Program-made: the position numbers and the translations under genes
DNA from: CAZRQL01 sp964602415
GTDB taxonomy: Bacteria > Bacteroidota > Bacteroidia > Cytophagales > Flammeovirgaceae
Length of the DNA stretch: 64,000 nucleotides
Direction: 5' to 3'
Assembly (NCBI GenBank): GCA_964602415.1
Contig: CAZRQL010000001.1
Coordinates: 124,001 to 188,000, forward strand
Shown: positions 52,276-61,059 of the stretch, piece after piece
How the letters are laid out: every line of letters starts with the position of its first letter
Position numbering within the stretch: position 1 is the first letter of the stretch
The notes under the pieces: generated by a model
Told to the model about the DNA's origin: nothing
What the model saw: the letters and a program-made list of their open reading frames with translations, nothing else
Database searches by the model: none

Positions 52276-53285
52276 TGCCTATTTTAGAGTTTACCGAAAA
52301 AGGAATCTACTGTCCTAAAGGAAAATTTTATATTGATCCTTGGCAGAAAGTTGATTATGCCCTCATCACTCATGCGCATTCTGACCACGCCCGTTGGGGG
52401 AACTCCCATTACTTGGCACATAACCAAAGCGAAGGGATTATGAGGCTCAGACTTGGTCAAGATATTAGTTTTCAAGGGCTTGATTACGGTGAATCTCTTT
52501 TTGTTAACGGAGTAAAGGTCAGTCTGCATCCGGCAGGTCATATCATTGGATCGGCTCAGATCAGGGTAGAAGCAAACGGGGAGGTTTGGGTCGTTTCAGG
52601 AGACTATAAAATTGAAAATGACGGGCTTAGTGTTCCGTTTGAACCTGTTCGCTGTCACACTTTTATCACGGAAAGCACCTTCGGTTTGCCGGTCTATCGC
52701 TGGACAGATCAAACCTCTATTTTTGGAAAAATCAACTCTTGGTGGCGAAATAATGCTCTAAAAGGCTACAATTCAGTTGTATTCGCCTATGTGTTGGGAA
52801 AGTCTCAACGTCTTTTGCATAATGTAGATAAAAGCATTGGGCCTTTGGTGGTTCATTCGGGTGTCGCTGCCGTCAATACGGCCTTGGCTGTCAAGATGCC
52901 TGATACCCAACTCGCTACCTCATGGGTGAAAGGACAGACAGGTGCTTTTATTATTGCGCCTCCTTCCGCTATTGATTCACCTTGGCTCAAAAGGTTCGAA
53001 CCGTACAAGTCCGCCATAGCTTCGGGCTGGATGGCCATAAGAGGAGTAAGGCGCAGACGAACGGTTGAAACGGGATTTGTGCTTTCAGACCATGCAGATT
53101 GGGAGGGACTTTTACAGGCCATTGAAGCGACAGAAGCCAAGCAGGTATTTGTTACTCACGGATATAGTTCTGTTTTAGCTCGCTACCTTTCAGAAGAAAA
53201 GCATGTGAAGGCTTCTGTGGTTAGGACTGAGTTTTCGGTTGAGCCTGAAGAAGAAATTACGAGTTTAGATAGCCAAACCGCTTGA
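52275..53285 (+). CDS. Ligase-associated DNA exonuclease (metallo-beta-lactamase/beta-CASP family)
   Basis: The ATG at 52275 gives 336 residues. The metallo-beta-lactamase site HAHSDH (His33, His35, Asp37, His38), a later HPAGHIIGSAQI, a SGDY and the C-terminal LSDHADW and VTHG match the ligase-associated exonuclease family found with ATP-dependent ligases. Here no ATP-dependent ligase or Lhr-type helicase is adjacent. The last 29 bases overlap the convergent era gene. The enzyme may act in an end-processing pathway, with its partner genes elsewhere. Confidence 0.87.
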   Translation: MPILEFTEKGIYCPKGKFYIDPWQKVDYALITHAHSDHARWGNSHYLAHNQSEGIMRLRLGQDISFQGLDYGESLFVNGVKVSLHPAGHIIGSAQIRVEANGEVWVVSGDYKIENDGLSVPFEPVRCHTFITESTFGLPVYRWTDQTSIFGKINSWWRNNALKGYNSVVFAYVLGKSQRLLHNVDKSIGPLVVHSGVAAVNTALAVKMPDTQLATSWVKGQTGAFIIAPPSAIDSPWLKRFEPYKSAIASGWMAIRGVRRRRTVETGFVLSDHADWEGLLQAIEATEAKQVFVTHGYSSVLARYLSEEKHVKASVVRTEFSVEPEEEITSLDSQTA

Positions 53286-54144
53286 GGGCTTTTTCATCCC
53301 TGCGCCAATTTTCCTGTACCCTTACATATTGCTCTAAAAATACTTTTTTACCAAAAAAGTCTTCCATATCTTTTCTGGCAAGTGTTCCTATTTTTTTGAG
53401 CATTTTGCCTTCCTTACCGATTATGATGGCTTTTTGACTAATTTTTTCTACATAGATTTCGGCAGAAATTTTGATGATTTCTTCTTTTTCTTTGAACTCT
53501 ACAATCACAACTTGGGTACAATAGGGGATTTCTTCTTCGTAGTTTTCAAATATTTTTTCCCTCAAAATTTCAGCGGCAAAAAAACGTTCGGGTCTGTCTG
53601 TCAAGGCATCTTTGTCAAAATAGGGCGGGTGTTCAGGCATGACCCTTAATATGAAGTCATATAAATCGGAAATGGCCAAATTTTTCAGAGCTGAAATGGG
53701 CAGTATCGGCGTATTTGGGAATTTTTGACCCCAAAGAGTAAGTTTTTCATCTACCTGTTGCTGACTGGCTAAGTCGCACTTATTGATGGCTATGAGTAGC
53801 GGCGTTTGGGTTTTGGACAAAAAATCCAAGGTGCTTTCATGGTCGAAGTCCTCATCTATGCTTGTGAGCAAGATAAGCAAATCGGCATCTTCAAGGGCTT
53901 GATAAACAGCAGTCAGCAAACTTTTGTGCAGGGTGTATTTTGGCTCAAGAATGCCGGGTGTATCAGATATGACTATTTGGTAATCTTCAGTGTTCAGGAT
54001 TCCAAAGATTCTATGTCTTGTGGTTTGGGCTTTGGGGGTGATGATGGCAAGTTTTTCACCCAACAGGGCATTGAAAAGGGTTGATTTGCCGGCATTGGGC
54101 TTTCCAATTATTGATACAAATCCTGCTTTGTGTGTTGAAGTCAT
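53257..54144 (-). CDS. era: GTPase Era
   Basis: The 295-residue protein has G1 GKPNAGKST near residue 12, DTPGI (G3), INKCD (G4) and a C-terminal KH domain with IIGKEGKMLKKIGTLAR. Era binds 16S rRNA and helps the assembly of the 30S subunit. The ATG at 54144 is preferred over a TTG one codon upstream. It follows the cyclase gene closely and overlaps the convergent exonuclease gene by 29 bases. Confidence 0.97.
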   Translation of the reverse strand: MTSTHKAGFVSIIGKPNAGKSTLFNALLGEKLAIITPKAQTTRHRIFGILNTEDYQIVISDTPGILEPKYTLHKSLLTAVYQALEDADLLILLTSIDEDFDHESTLDFLSKTQTPLLIAINKCDLASQQQVDEKLTLWGQKFPNTPILPISALKNLAISDLYDFILRVMPEHPPYFDKDALTDRPERFFAAEILREKIFENYEEEIPYCTQVVIVEFKEKEEIIKISAEIYVEKISQKAIIIGKEGKMLKKIGTLARKDMEDFFGKKVFLEQYVRVQENWRRDEKALKRFGYLNS

Positions 54145-54149
54145 CAAGC

Positions 54150-54935
54150 CTATTCTCTTATAATAGTTTTATCGGAAAGAGGTTTGAGCGGATACAAAAC
54201 AGGTTTGCTTGGAGAGGCATCCATTTCAAGACTGGCTATTTGCAGGTTGAGCAAATAATAGCCGTCGGGGATGTGGTTGGGGACAAATATCAACTCTGTG
54301 ATGGTCGCATCAAATTGGGGGGCATCAGGATAGTCCCAAAATAGTTTGTGCGCTCTCATTACCCCGCCGTCATCTTCTTTGTCAATAGAAGGTAGGTCAA
54401 CCAGTAAGTGCTTGATATTTTGGAGTCTTAGGTACTCCGCCAAGGGAAAATCCAGATAAGTTGGATTGGTGCCCGAGTAATCTTTGAAACCTTTTTCATT
54501 TGTGTTGGGCAAAGTTCTGATGACAAGCGCATCAAAGATTTTTTTGTCCAACTTATCAATAATCGAATCTAAGGTGATAATTGAGTCGCCATAATCATCC
54601 GTTTCCGGCTCAATGCTTACGAGCAAAGCGACAAAATGAAAATTTTTCAGACACTGATTGATGGTGATTTTTTGCTCTGTTATGTGCCCAATACATTCAG
54701 TATGAGTTCCGTTTCCATGAGGGGTTATGGTCAATATTGAGTGATTGCACGAGCCGCCTTGCTCTACACTTCCGATGAAAGTTCCATGAGTGATTACCTT
54801 ACTTTCCGGGGGCTGTGCATAGTAGCAGTTTGGGTTTACCCCGTTGGGAAAAAGAGGAAAAGAAATATCTATGGGCTGAGACAAATCGGCTTCGTAGCAT
54901 TTGTCGTGGTAATCGAAGATAAATTGGGCAATCAT
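54150..54935 (-). CDS. Cyclase / kynurenine formamidase-like protein
   Basis: The ATG at 54935 gives 261 residues; a GTG at 54944 would add three but sits next to the predicted transcription start. The motif HGNGTHTEC near residue 75 is the metal-binding HxGTHxD/E signature of the cyclase and arylformamidase-like family. Members act in tryptophan degradation or other hydrolase roles; no kyn genes are nearby. Era follows directly. Confidence 0.82.
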   Translation of the reverse strand: MIAQFIFDYHDKCYEADLSQPIDISFPLFPNGVNPNCYYAQPPESKVITHGTFIGSVEQGGSCNHSILTITPHGNGTHTECIGHITEQKITINQCLKNFHFVALLVSIEPETDDYGDSIITLDSIIDKLDKKIFDALVIRTLPNTNEKGFKDYSGTNPTYLDFPLAEYLRLQNIKHLLVDLPSIDKEDDGGVMRAHKLFWDYPDAPQFDATITELIFVPNHIPDGYYLLNLQIASLEMDASPSKPVLYPLKPLSDKTIIRE

Positions 54936-54954
54936 CTCTAACACGTATTTTGAA

Positions 54955-54986
54955 CAAAGTTATGAAAAACCCAAATCCATTACCAA
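54955..54986 (-). promoter_or_regulatory. Promoter of the cyclase/era operon
   Basis: On the minus strand TTG (54986-54984), 21-base spacer and TAACTTTG (54962-54955). Confidence 0.6.
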
Positions 54987-55170
54987 TTTTTTTATTGATT
55001 GGTTTAGTGCTGAAGTTTTGACTTATTTTTCTGTTGTTTTCTTCAAGACATCTTAGGAGTCAATTTCGTGGGTATCTGTCAAATAAAAACTTGAAAAACA
55101 AGTTATTAGATTCAATATTTGTTTTTTAGTAAAATTAAACTATTTTCTTTGCACACCATTTTTGAATAAA

Positions 55171-55189
55171 AATTTTGAAGTTCAAAATT
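55171..55189 (+). promoter_or_regulatory. Palindrome upstream of acpP
   Basis: AATTTTGAA and its complement around a central G, ending 49 bases before the acpP ATG. It could be an operator or a leader hairpin. The 293-base gap (54945-55237) otherwise shows only the minus-strand cyclase promoter, a short AACTTG/CAAGTT hairpin (55088-55104) and an imperfect -7 (TATTTTCTTTG, 55141-55151). Confidence 0.45.
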
Positions 55190-55237
55190 CGGTTGTGTTT
55201 CTTTGTGTTTCAGTTTTGTAACTTAAATTTAAAGAAA

Positions 55238-55474
55238 ATGTCCAACATCGCAGACCGCGTAAAGAAAATCATCGTGGATAAACTCGGCGTAGAAGCCTCC
55301 GAGGTTACGCCCGATGCCAGTTTTACCAATCATTTGGGAGCTGACTCATTAGACCAAGTTGAGTTGATCATGGAATTGGAAAAGGAGTTCAACCTCACGA
55401 TTCCTGATGACCATGCCGAAGGTATCACTACTGTCGGTCAAGCAATTACTTACATTGAGTCTAATATCAAGTAA
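55238..55474 (+). CDS. acpP: Acyl carrier protein
   Basis: The 78-residue acidic protein begins at the ATG at 55238 (a longer in-frame start at 55175 would add an unlikely 21 residues). The phosphopantetheine attachment site is Ser37 in GADSLD. ACP carries growing acyl chains in type II fatty acid synthesis. fabF and rnc follow in the same direction, a common bacterial order. Confidence 0.97.
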   Translation: MSNIADRVKKIIVDKLGVEASEVTPDASFTNHLGADSLDQVELIMELEKEFNLTIPDDHAEGITTVGQAITYIESNIK

Positions 55475-55549
55475 TTTTGAAACCGGTTTTCCTTTTGTTA
55501 GGATACCGGTTTCTTTCTATTTTGCATTTGAAAAATTAAATACCAAAGC

Positions 55550-56803
55550 ATGCAGCCAAAAAGGGTTGTTATTACGGGTTTAGGGGCTTTGACCCCCATA
55601 GGCAATACTGCATCTCAGTATTGGGAAAATCTTGAAAAGGGTATCAGCGGTGCTTCCGCTATTACCCGCTTTGATACTTCGCTGTACAAAGTCAAATTTG
55701 CCTGCGAAGTCAAAGATTTTAGTTACGAGCACCTTATTCCCAAAAGTGAGTCCAAACGCATGGACTTATTTTCTGTTTATGCTCTCTGTGTGGCCAATGA
55801 AGCCATGCAAGACTGTGGCATTGATACCAATACGATAGATAGGTTCAGGGCTGGGGTGGTCTGGAGTTCGGGAATTGGTGGAATCATAACTTTTCAAGAG
55901 GAAGTAGAAGGCTACTTGCGCAACAACCGAAACCCAAGGTTCAATCCTTTTTTTATTCCCAAAATGATTATTGACCTTAGCTCTGGGCATATTTCCATGA
56001 AGTATGGCTTGATGGGTCCGAATTATTGTACAGTTTCTGCATGTGCGAGTTCAAGCAACGCGATTATAGATGCTTTCAATCTTATCAGATGGGGAAAAGC
56101 AGACCTTATGATAACAGGTGGCTCAGAGGCGGCTGTTACGGAAGTCGGTGTGGGTGGCTTTATGGCCATGCGGGCACTTTCTGAGCGTAATGACAGCCCA
56201 CAAACTGCCTCTCGGCCTTTCGATAAGACCCGAGACGGATTTGTATTGGGTGAAGGAGCAGGAGCTTTGGTGTTGGAAGAACTCGAACACGCCCAAAGAA
56301 GAGGAGCAAAAATCTATGCAGAGATAGCCGGTGCGGGTATGACAGCCGATGCGTACCATCTTACAGCACCTCACCCAGAAGGAATTGGCGTTCAGAGAGT
56401 TATGAAAGATGCCATTGAAGATGCCGGATTGACTCCGCAGGATATTGATTACATCAACGTACACGGCACTTCAACTCCATTGGGTGATGTCGCGGAGATT
56501 AAGGCCATAGAGAAAGTCTTTGGGGAGCACGCTTACAAGCTAAACATAAGTTCGACCAAGTCCATGACAGGGCATCTTTTAGGAGCAGCAGGGGCAATTG
56601 AGGCCATCGCCGGAGTTGCTGCCATTCACAAAAACATGATACCCCCTACCATAAACCACTCGGTTTACGATCCTGAGATTGATCCAAAATTAAATTTGAC
56701 GCTCAATGAGGTCCAATACCGCAACGTTGAAACCGTTTTGAGCAATACTTTTGGCTTTGGGGGACACAACGCTTGCGTGTTGATAAAAAAATTCCGACCT
56801 TAA
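55550..56803 (+). CDS. fabF: 3-oxoacyl-ACP synthase II (FabF)
   Basis: The 417-residue condensing enzyme has its catalytic triad visible: Cys165 in VSACASSS, His305 in NVHGTST and His342 in TGHLLGAAG. It elongates acyl-ACP with malonyl-ACP. It lies 75 bases after acpP and 12 before rnc, probably one transcript. Confidence 0.98.
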   Translation: MQPKRVVITGLGALTPIGNTASQYWENLEKGISGASAITRFDTSLYKVKFACEVKDFSYEHLIPKSESKRMDLFSVYALCVANEAMQDCGIDTNTIDRFRAGVVWSSGIGGIITFQEEVEGYLRNNRNPRFNPFFIPKMIIDLSSGHISMKYGLMGPNYCTVSACASSSNAIIDAFNLIRWGKADLMITGGSEAAVTEVGVGGFMAMRALSERNDSPQTASRPFDKTRDGFVLGEGAGALVLEELEHAQRRGAKIYAEIAGAGMTADAYHLTAPHPEGIGVQRVMKDAIEDAGLTPQDIDYINVHGTSTPLGDVAEIKAIEKVFGEHAYKLNISSTKSMTGHLLGAAGAIEAIAGVAAIHKNMIPPTINHSVYDPEIDPKLNLTLNEVQYRNVETVLSNTFGFGGHNACVLIKKFRP

Positions 56804-56815
56804 AATTACGCAAAA

Positions 56816-57547
56816 GTGTGGAGGCTTTTAAAACGGTGGTTTACCGCTTTTAACAATGAAGAAAAAGAATTAGACAAGTTTGTCAGGTCTAATTTTGGCT
56901 TCAAGCCCCTCAATATTAATCTTTATACTTTGGCCATGCAGCACTCGTCTGTTGCAGTTGTGAAGGGCGGCCTCAAGCAGTCCAATGAACGATTGGAGTA
57001 CTTGGGCGATGCCGTTTTGGGGGTAATTATTGCAGAGTTTTTGTTTAAAAAGTACCCTTTTAAGGATGAAGGTTTTTTGACCGAAATTCGCTCAAGGATT
57101 GTAAACAGGGAGAGTCTCAATGAGTTGGCTTTTAAGTTAGATATTGAGAAAGTCTTACGCTTTGAAAATCGGAAAAAAATTCATCCCAGCCACAGGGCAC
57201 TGTTTGGAGATGCTTTTGAAGCTTTTATAGGGGCGGTTTATCTTGATAGAGGGTATAAGTTCACACGAAAATTATTCCTGCATAGGATTATGCCGCTTTA
57301 TTTTGATGTAGATCAAATAGTTGAGACCACGCGCAACTATAAGAGCAAGATTATTGAATGGGCTCAGCGCAATGGCAAAGACATAGCTTTTGAACTTGAA
57401 GAAATAGAAGATTCCAAAAAGAACAAACATTTCAAAGCAATCTTATTTTTAGACGAATCTCCAACTGCGGAGGGATTTGGCCCAAGCAAGAAAAGAGCGG
57501 AGCAAGATGCCTCAAGACGGGCAACTGAGGTGCTAAACTTGACTTGA
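56816..57547 (+). CDS. rnc: Ribonuclease III
   Basis: The 243-residue enzyme has the catalytic signature NERLEYLGDAVL near residue 60 and a later GDAFEAFIGAVYLD, then a double-stranded-RNA-binding domain from about residue 165. It starts with GTG: no ATG precedes the catalytic region except at residue 40. RNase III cleaves rRNA precursors and structured RNA. The gene ends 22 bases from the convergent TPR gene. Confidence 0.97.
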   Translation: MWRLLKRWFTAFNNEEKELDKFVRSNFGFKPLNINLYTLAMQHSSVAVVKGGLKQSNERLEYLGDAVLGVIIAEFLFKKYPFKDEGFLTEIRSRIVNRESLNELAFKLDIEKVLRFENRKKIHPSHRALFGDAFEAFIGAVYLDRGYKFTRKLFLHRIMPLYFDVDQIVETTRNYKSKIIEWAQRNGKDIAFELEEIEDSKKNKHFKAILFLDESPTAEGFGPSKKRAEQDASRRATEVLNLT

Positions 57548-57569
57548 GAAAGAGCTTACTCTCAGGCTG

Positions 57570-58277
57570 CTATTCTATCATAGCCAACATCTTCTTTGCG
57601 TCATTGACTTCGACACAACGCGGGAAGTTTTGTATGATTTCTCTGTAAGCATCAGCGGCACTTTTCATATCGCCCTTACGCTCATAAGCTAAACCAAGTT
57701 TGATAAGGTATTGAGGTGAAAATTCTTCGTTCAATTTATGATAAGCCGCTTTTTTGTAATAGGTAATTGCTTGGCTGTCATCGCCTTTTTCGCTGTAAGC
57801 GTCTCCTAACATACAATAAGCACGTGCTTGGAGAACATAGTCGGAAGATGAAAAGTCTTTGATTGCTTCTATGGCTTGCTCAAACTTATTTTCTTTCAAA
57901 TAAATGATGCCTAAATACAAGTTTGCCAAGTTTCCTGCCTGAGTAGATGAATAGTCGCTTGCAATTTTTTCAAATCCCAATGTTGTATTTCCATCTCCAT
58001 ACAGAGCCGCATTCAAAGAATCTTTCTCAAAATAAAAGATAGCCCCATACAACTCTTTTTGTGCAGCACTTTCTCCACTTTGCAGGTAATAATTGTAAGC
58101 AAAATAAGCCCCTGTTACCACTACAATCGCGATAAGCGCGCCTAAGATTTGATTTTTATATTTTACGGTCAATTCTTGTGTTCGAGAAAAAGACTCTCCA
58201 ATAACTTCATCGGCGTGAGCAAGTTTGTCAGCAAAATCATCCTGCTTAGGCGGATTTTTATCAAATTTTTTAGACAT
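57570..58277 (-). CDS. Single-span membrane protein with tetratricopeptide repeats
   Basis: The 235-residue protein has a cytoplasmic N-terminus rich in Lys and Asp, one membrane helix near 45-68 (ILGALIAIVVVTGAYFAYNYY) and about four TPR-like units, of which QARAYCMLGDAYSEKGDDSQAITYYKKA is the clearest. The layout is that of YfgM, which contacts the Sec translocon, and similar Bacteroidota proteins. It is monocistronic with a -7 element TATCTTTG at 58304-58297. Confidence 0.8.
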   Translation of the reverse strand: MSKKFDKNPPKQDDFADKLAHADEVIGESFSRTQELTVKYKNQILGALIAIVVVTGAYFAYNYYLQSGESAAQKELYGAIFYFEKDSLNAALYGDGNTTLGFEKIASDYSSTQAGNLANLYLGIIYLKENKFEQAIEAIKDFSSSDYVLQARAYCMLGDAYSEKGDDSQAITYYKKAAYHKLNEEFSPQYLIKLGLAYERKGDMKSAADAYREIIQNFPRCVEVNDAKKMLAMIE

Positions 58278-58296
58278 TTTTTAAAAAATTAGCCCG

Positions 58297-58304
58297 CAAA
58301 GATA
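58297..58304 (-). promoter_or_regulatory. -7 element for the TPR protein gene
   Basis: TATCTTTG followed by GC on the minus strand, 20 bases before the ATG at 58277. Confidence 0.55.
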
Positions 58305-58416
58305 TGAGTAGCCTGCGTTTAAAAAAAACTTTATAAAAATCTTTTTATCAGAACTAAAATCCCAAAAGACAAGTTATAGATAATTGTGAGTTTTTAGCAT
58401 AATTTTTGATTAGTAA

Positions 58417-58424
58417 TATTTTTG
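58417..58424 (+). promoter_or_regulatory. -7 element for rpoD
   Basis: TATTTTTG, 32 bases before the ATG at 58456. No -33 element at the usual distance is evident. Confidence 0.45.
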
Positions 58425-58455
58425 GCATCCCGTTTTTTTGGGTTAAGTAAGTTAC

Positions 58456-59319
58456 ATGAGGCAATTAAAAATAAGTAAACAGATTACCAACCGTGAAAGC
58501 CAGTCGCTTGACAAATATTTGCAAGAGATTGGTAAGGTTGATTTGCTCACTCCCGATGAGGAGGTTGATTTGGCCAAGAGAATCAGAGAGGGCGACCAGA
58601 TAGCCCTTGAAAAACTCACCAAGGCCAACCTCCGATTTGTGGTTTCTGTTGCAAAACAGTATCAAAATCAGGGGCTTTCGCTGGGAGACTTGATCAATGA
58701 GGGCAATTTGGGTTTGATTAAGGCCGCACAGCGGTTTGATGAGACCAGAGGCTTTAAGTTCATTTCTTATGCGGTTTGGTGGATTCGCCAGTCTATCTTG
58801 CAGGCTTTGGCAGAACAATCTCGCATCGTTCGTTTGCCCCTCAATAGAGTAGGGGCACTCAACAAAATATCAAAAACATTTTCAGAACTCGAGCAAAAAT
58901 ACGAGCGCGAACCTTCGCCTGAAGAATTGGCAGATGTGTTGGATGTCTCACTCAACGAAGTAGTGGAAACCATGAAAATATCCGGTCGCCACGTTTCGAT
59001 GGATGCGCCCTTTGCCCAAGGAGAAGAAAGCAACCTCTACGACGTACTGGAAAGTAACTTGGAGGAAAAGCCTGATTCGGGTCTAATGAACGAATCGCTC
59101 AGAAAAGAAGTACAGCGTGCACTTTCGACTTTGACCAAGCGCGAAGCGGATGTGGTGTCCTATTATTTTGGACTCAACGGCGAGACTGCACTGACTTTGG
59201 AAGAAATTGGCGAGAAGTTCAACCTGACCCGCGAGAGAGTGCGGCAGATAAAAGAAAAGGCCATCCGTCGCCTTCGCCATACTTCAAGGAGTAAAACACT
59301 CAAATCATATTTAGGATGA
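58456..59319 (+). CDS. rpoD: Primary sigma factor (RpoD/SigA, Bacteroidota type)
   Basis: The 287-residue protein has region 1.2 (LDKYLQEIGKVDLLTPDEE), region 2 (NLRFVVSVAKQYQNQGLSLGDLINEGNLGLIKAAQRFDETRGFKF in full conservation, with YAVWWIRQSI), region 3 and region 4 (LTLEEIGEKFNLTRERVRQIKEKA). It has no region 1.1, which is typical of the Bacteroidota primary sigma that reads TTTG/TAnnTTTG promoters. Many promoters of exactly that form occur in this window. A strong bidirectional terminator follows the stop. Confidence 0.97.
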   Translation: MRQLKISKQITNRESQSLDKYLQEIGKVDLLTPDEEVDLAKRIREGDQIALEKLTKANLRFVVSVAKQYQNQGLSLGDLINEGNLGLIKAAQRFDETRGFKFISYAVWWIRQSILQALAEQSRIVRLPLNRVGALNKISKTFSELEQKYEREPSPEELADVLDVSLNEVVETMKISGRHVSMDAPFAQGEESNLYDVLESNLEEKPDSGLMNESLRKEVQRALSTLTKREADVVSYYFGLNGETALTLEEIGEKFNLTRERVRQIKEKAIRRLRHTSRSKTLKSYLG

Positions 59320-59323
59320 AAAT

Positions 59324-59353
59324 AAAAAAAGCCCGCAAAAACGGGCTTTTTTT
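59324..59353. terminator. Bidirectional terminator between rpoD and the DUF4139 gene
   Basis: Perfect 12-bp stem of A7-GCCCG (59324-59335) with CGGGC-T7 (59342-59353) around CAAAAA. Confidence 0.9.
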
Positions 59354-59359
59354 ATTGAT

Positions 59360-61045
59360 TTATCTTTTGTAGATTTTTCTTTGGTTTTGGAGGCTTTGAT
59401 AGTTAGACCTCTCGATATTTTTATTTTTGGGATATTTGACTGTGTATTCAAAACGCAACCTCTTGCTTTCTGTCTCTTTGAGTTTGAGCACCCAACGCAG
59501 ATGCCCCTTTTCACTGTCCAAGCCGGCTCCGCCCAAATTGTCCGTTGTTACCTCGATGTCGCTGTTTTTTGAAATTGGGATTTGGTCAAAAATTTCTATT
59601 TCAATGGGCACGTTGTTGGTGTTTCTGACTTCGATTTCGGTGGCTGAGGTTTCACGTTTGTTGCTACCCATGAAGGCGATTTTGCTAAAATCTTTGATTT
59701 CGGAACGTTTGACTATTACTTTTTTGTCTCTTCCCAGAGAGAGTTTGAGTGTGTCGCCGGCAGACCGTGGGTTTAGGTACGACTCCCCAACGTAAGTATC
59801 AGCAAAATAGAGGTTTATTTTGCCTTCGATAAGGTTAAGCTGCTCCCAGCCTACTATGCCCGCTATCAAAAAGGCATCCCTGTCCAGCTTTGGCACGCAT
59901 TTGTAGCTGTATTGGGCGGTGAGTTCGTATTCGTTTACATCTACAGAATAGTTTTTGCCGTCAGAAGGTACGCTGTAAGGTTCTTTTATTTCAAACTCGA
60001 TACTCAAAGCAGATATATTAACATCTGTCTCGGGTAGAGCCGGACTTCTTGGTTCTCCGCCAAACGATTCTTCAGATTCTAAAGCCATATCTTCCGCATC
60101 ATTAAAAGCCCCAGCGGCTTTACTCATCGTTTGCATTTGATTGTATTGCATCATATCAAGTTTTCTTTTTTCGGCATATTGGCGAACAAAATCTATTTTC
60201 CAAGTATCGAGTTCAGGGGCTTGCGTGGTCAGGGTCGGATTGGCAGAACTCAGCTTGAGTTTTACATTAGTCCAATCTTCTTGGGTATCGTTGATGATGG
60301 AGGCTCGGTAGTTGAATTTGACTTTCTCTGAGACAGACTTCACCCTAACATCGTAAAACGGAGACCAACCGGCATTGAGTGCCACATACGTCAAACGGAT
60401 GGGAATCGTACCCGCATTTTCAGCTTTGAGCTTGAGCACCAAATCATAAGCATTTCTACGGGATGAGTTGAGTTTATTGATTTTAGATTGTATCTGCTGC
60501 ATCTTTTTTTGCCAGACTTCGCGCTGTTCCTCAAATTCAAAAAGTTTGTTTTTTAGTTCGCTAACTCGTTTTTGATAATAGGCAGAAAAATTTTGCAGTT
60601 CCAGAACTGATACGCCCTTTTCACTCCCTATTCGCTGCATATTTGAATTAAGTAGTTTTTCTTCCGATACAAATCCTTCGGCATCTCGGTTGATTTTTTT
60701 TATCCTTTGGCTACACAACGTCAAACTGTCTGTCAGTAAAGCAATTTTTTTTGCAGAATCAGGGTGAATGAATGTGGTATAAAAAGGAACTAACGAAATA
60801 ATTTTAGAGCCCGGTGCGGTGATTTGTATGCTACCCAAATCAAGTGAAGCCGATAATCCTTGGAAAAGAATTTCGTTTTCACCTTTGGATAGAGACACTT
60901 CTGTTTTTCTATCTATTTGAACACCAGACAGATAAACGGTTACAGACTCAATGTTTGATTTTACCTGCCCATGTACAGGCGGCAGTAAGAGGCAAATTGC
61001 AGTAAGGCAAACAGAGGCCTTTAAAAACCAATTAACAGTATTCAT
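59360..61045 (-). CDS. Secreted DUF4139 (mucoidy-inhibitor-like) protein
   Basis: The 561-residue protein has a signal peptide ending near PVHGQ, an N-terminal DUF4140 region (VTVYLSGVQIDRKTEV), a long coiled coil near 140-210 and a C-terminal DUF4139 region (YRASIINDTQEDWTNVKLKLSSANP). The family is widespread in bacteria and eukaryotes and often called mucoidy inhibitor A-like, with no defined activity. It lies 14 bases after the LytS-type kinase gene, so the two may be co-transcribed. Confidence 0.85.
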   Translation of the reverse strand: MNTVNWFLKASVCLTAICLLLPPVHGQVKSNIESVTVYLSGVQIDRKTEVSLSKGENEILFQGLSASLDLGSIQITAPGSKIISLVPFYTTFIHPDSAKKIALLTDSLTLCSQRIKKINRDAEGFVSEEKLLNSNMQRIGSEKGVSVLELQNFSAYYQKRVSELKNKLFEFEEQREVWQKKMQQIQSKINKLNSSRRNAYDLVLKLKAENAGTIPIRLTYVALNAGWSPFYDVRVKSVSEKVKFNYRASIINDTQEDWTNVKLKLSSANPTLTTQAPELDTWKIDFVRQYAEKRKLDMMQYNQMQTMSKAAGAFNDAEDMALESEESFGGEPRSPALPETDVNISALSIEFEIKEPYSVPSDGKNYSVDVNEYELTAQYSYKCVPKLDRDAFLIAGIVGWEQLNLIEGKINLYFADTYVGESYLNPRSAGDTLKLSLGRDKKVIVKRSEIKDFSKIAFMGSNKRETSATEIEVRNTNNVPIEIEIFDQIPISKNSDIEVTTDNLGGAGLDSEKGHLRWVLKLKETESKRLRFEYTVKYPKNKNIERSNYQSLQNQRKIYKR

Positions 61046-61059
61046 AATAAAAATTTAAT

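Noticed and set aside
55175..55237. Longer N-terminus for acyl carrier protein
   Set aside because: The extra 21 residues are hydrophobic and not found in ACP; the region contains a palindrome and leader.
57540..57570. Hairpin between rnc and the TPR gene as terminator
   Set aside because: The stem is only about seven pairs with no T run, so support is too weak.
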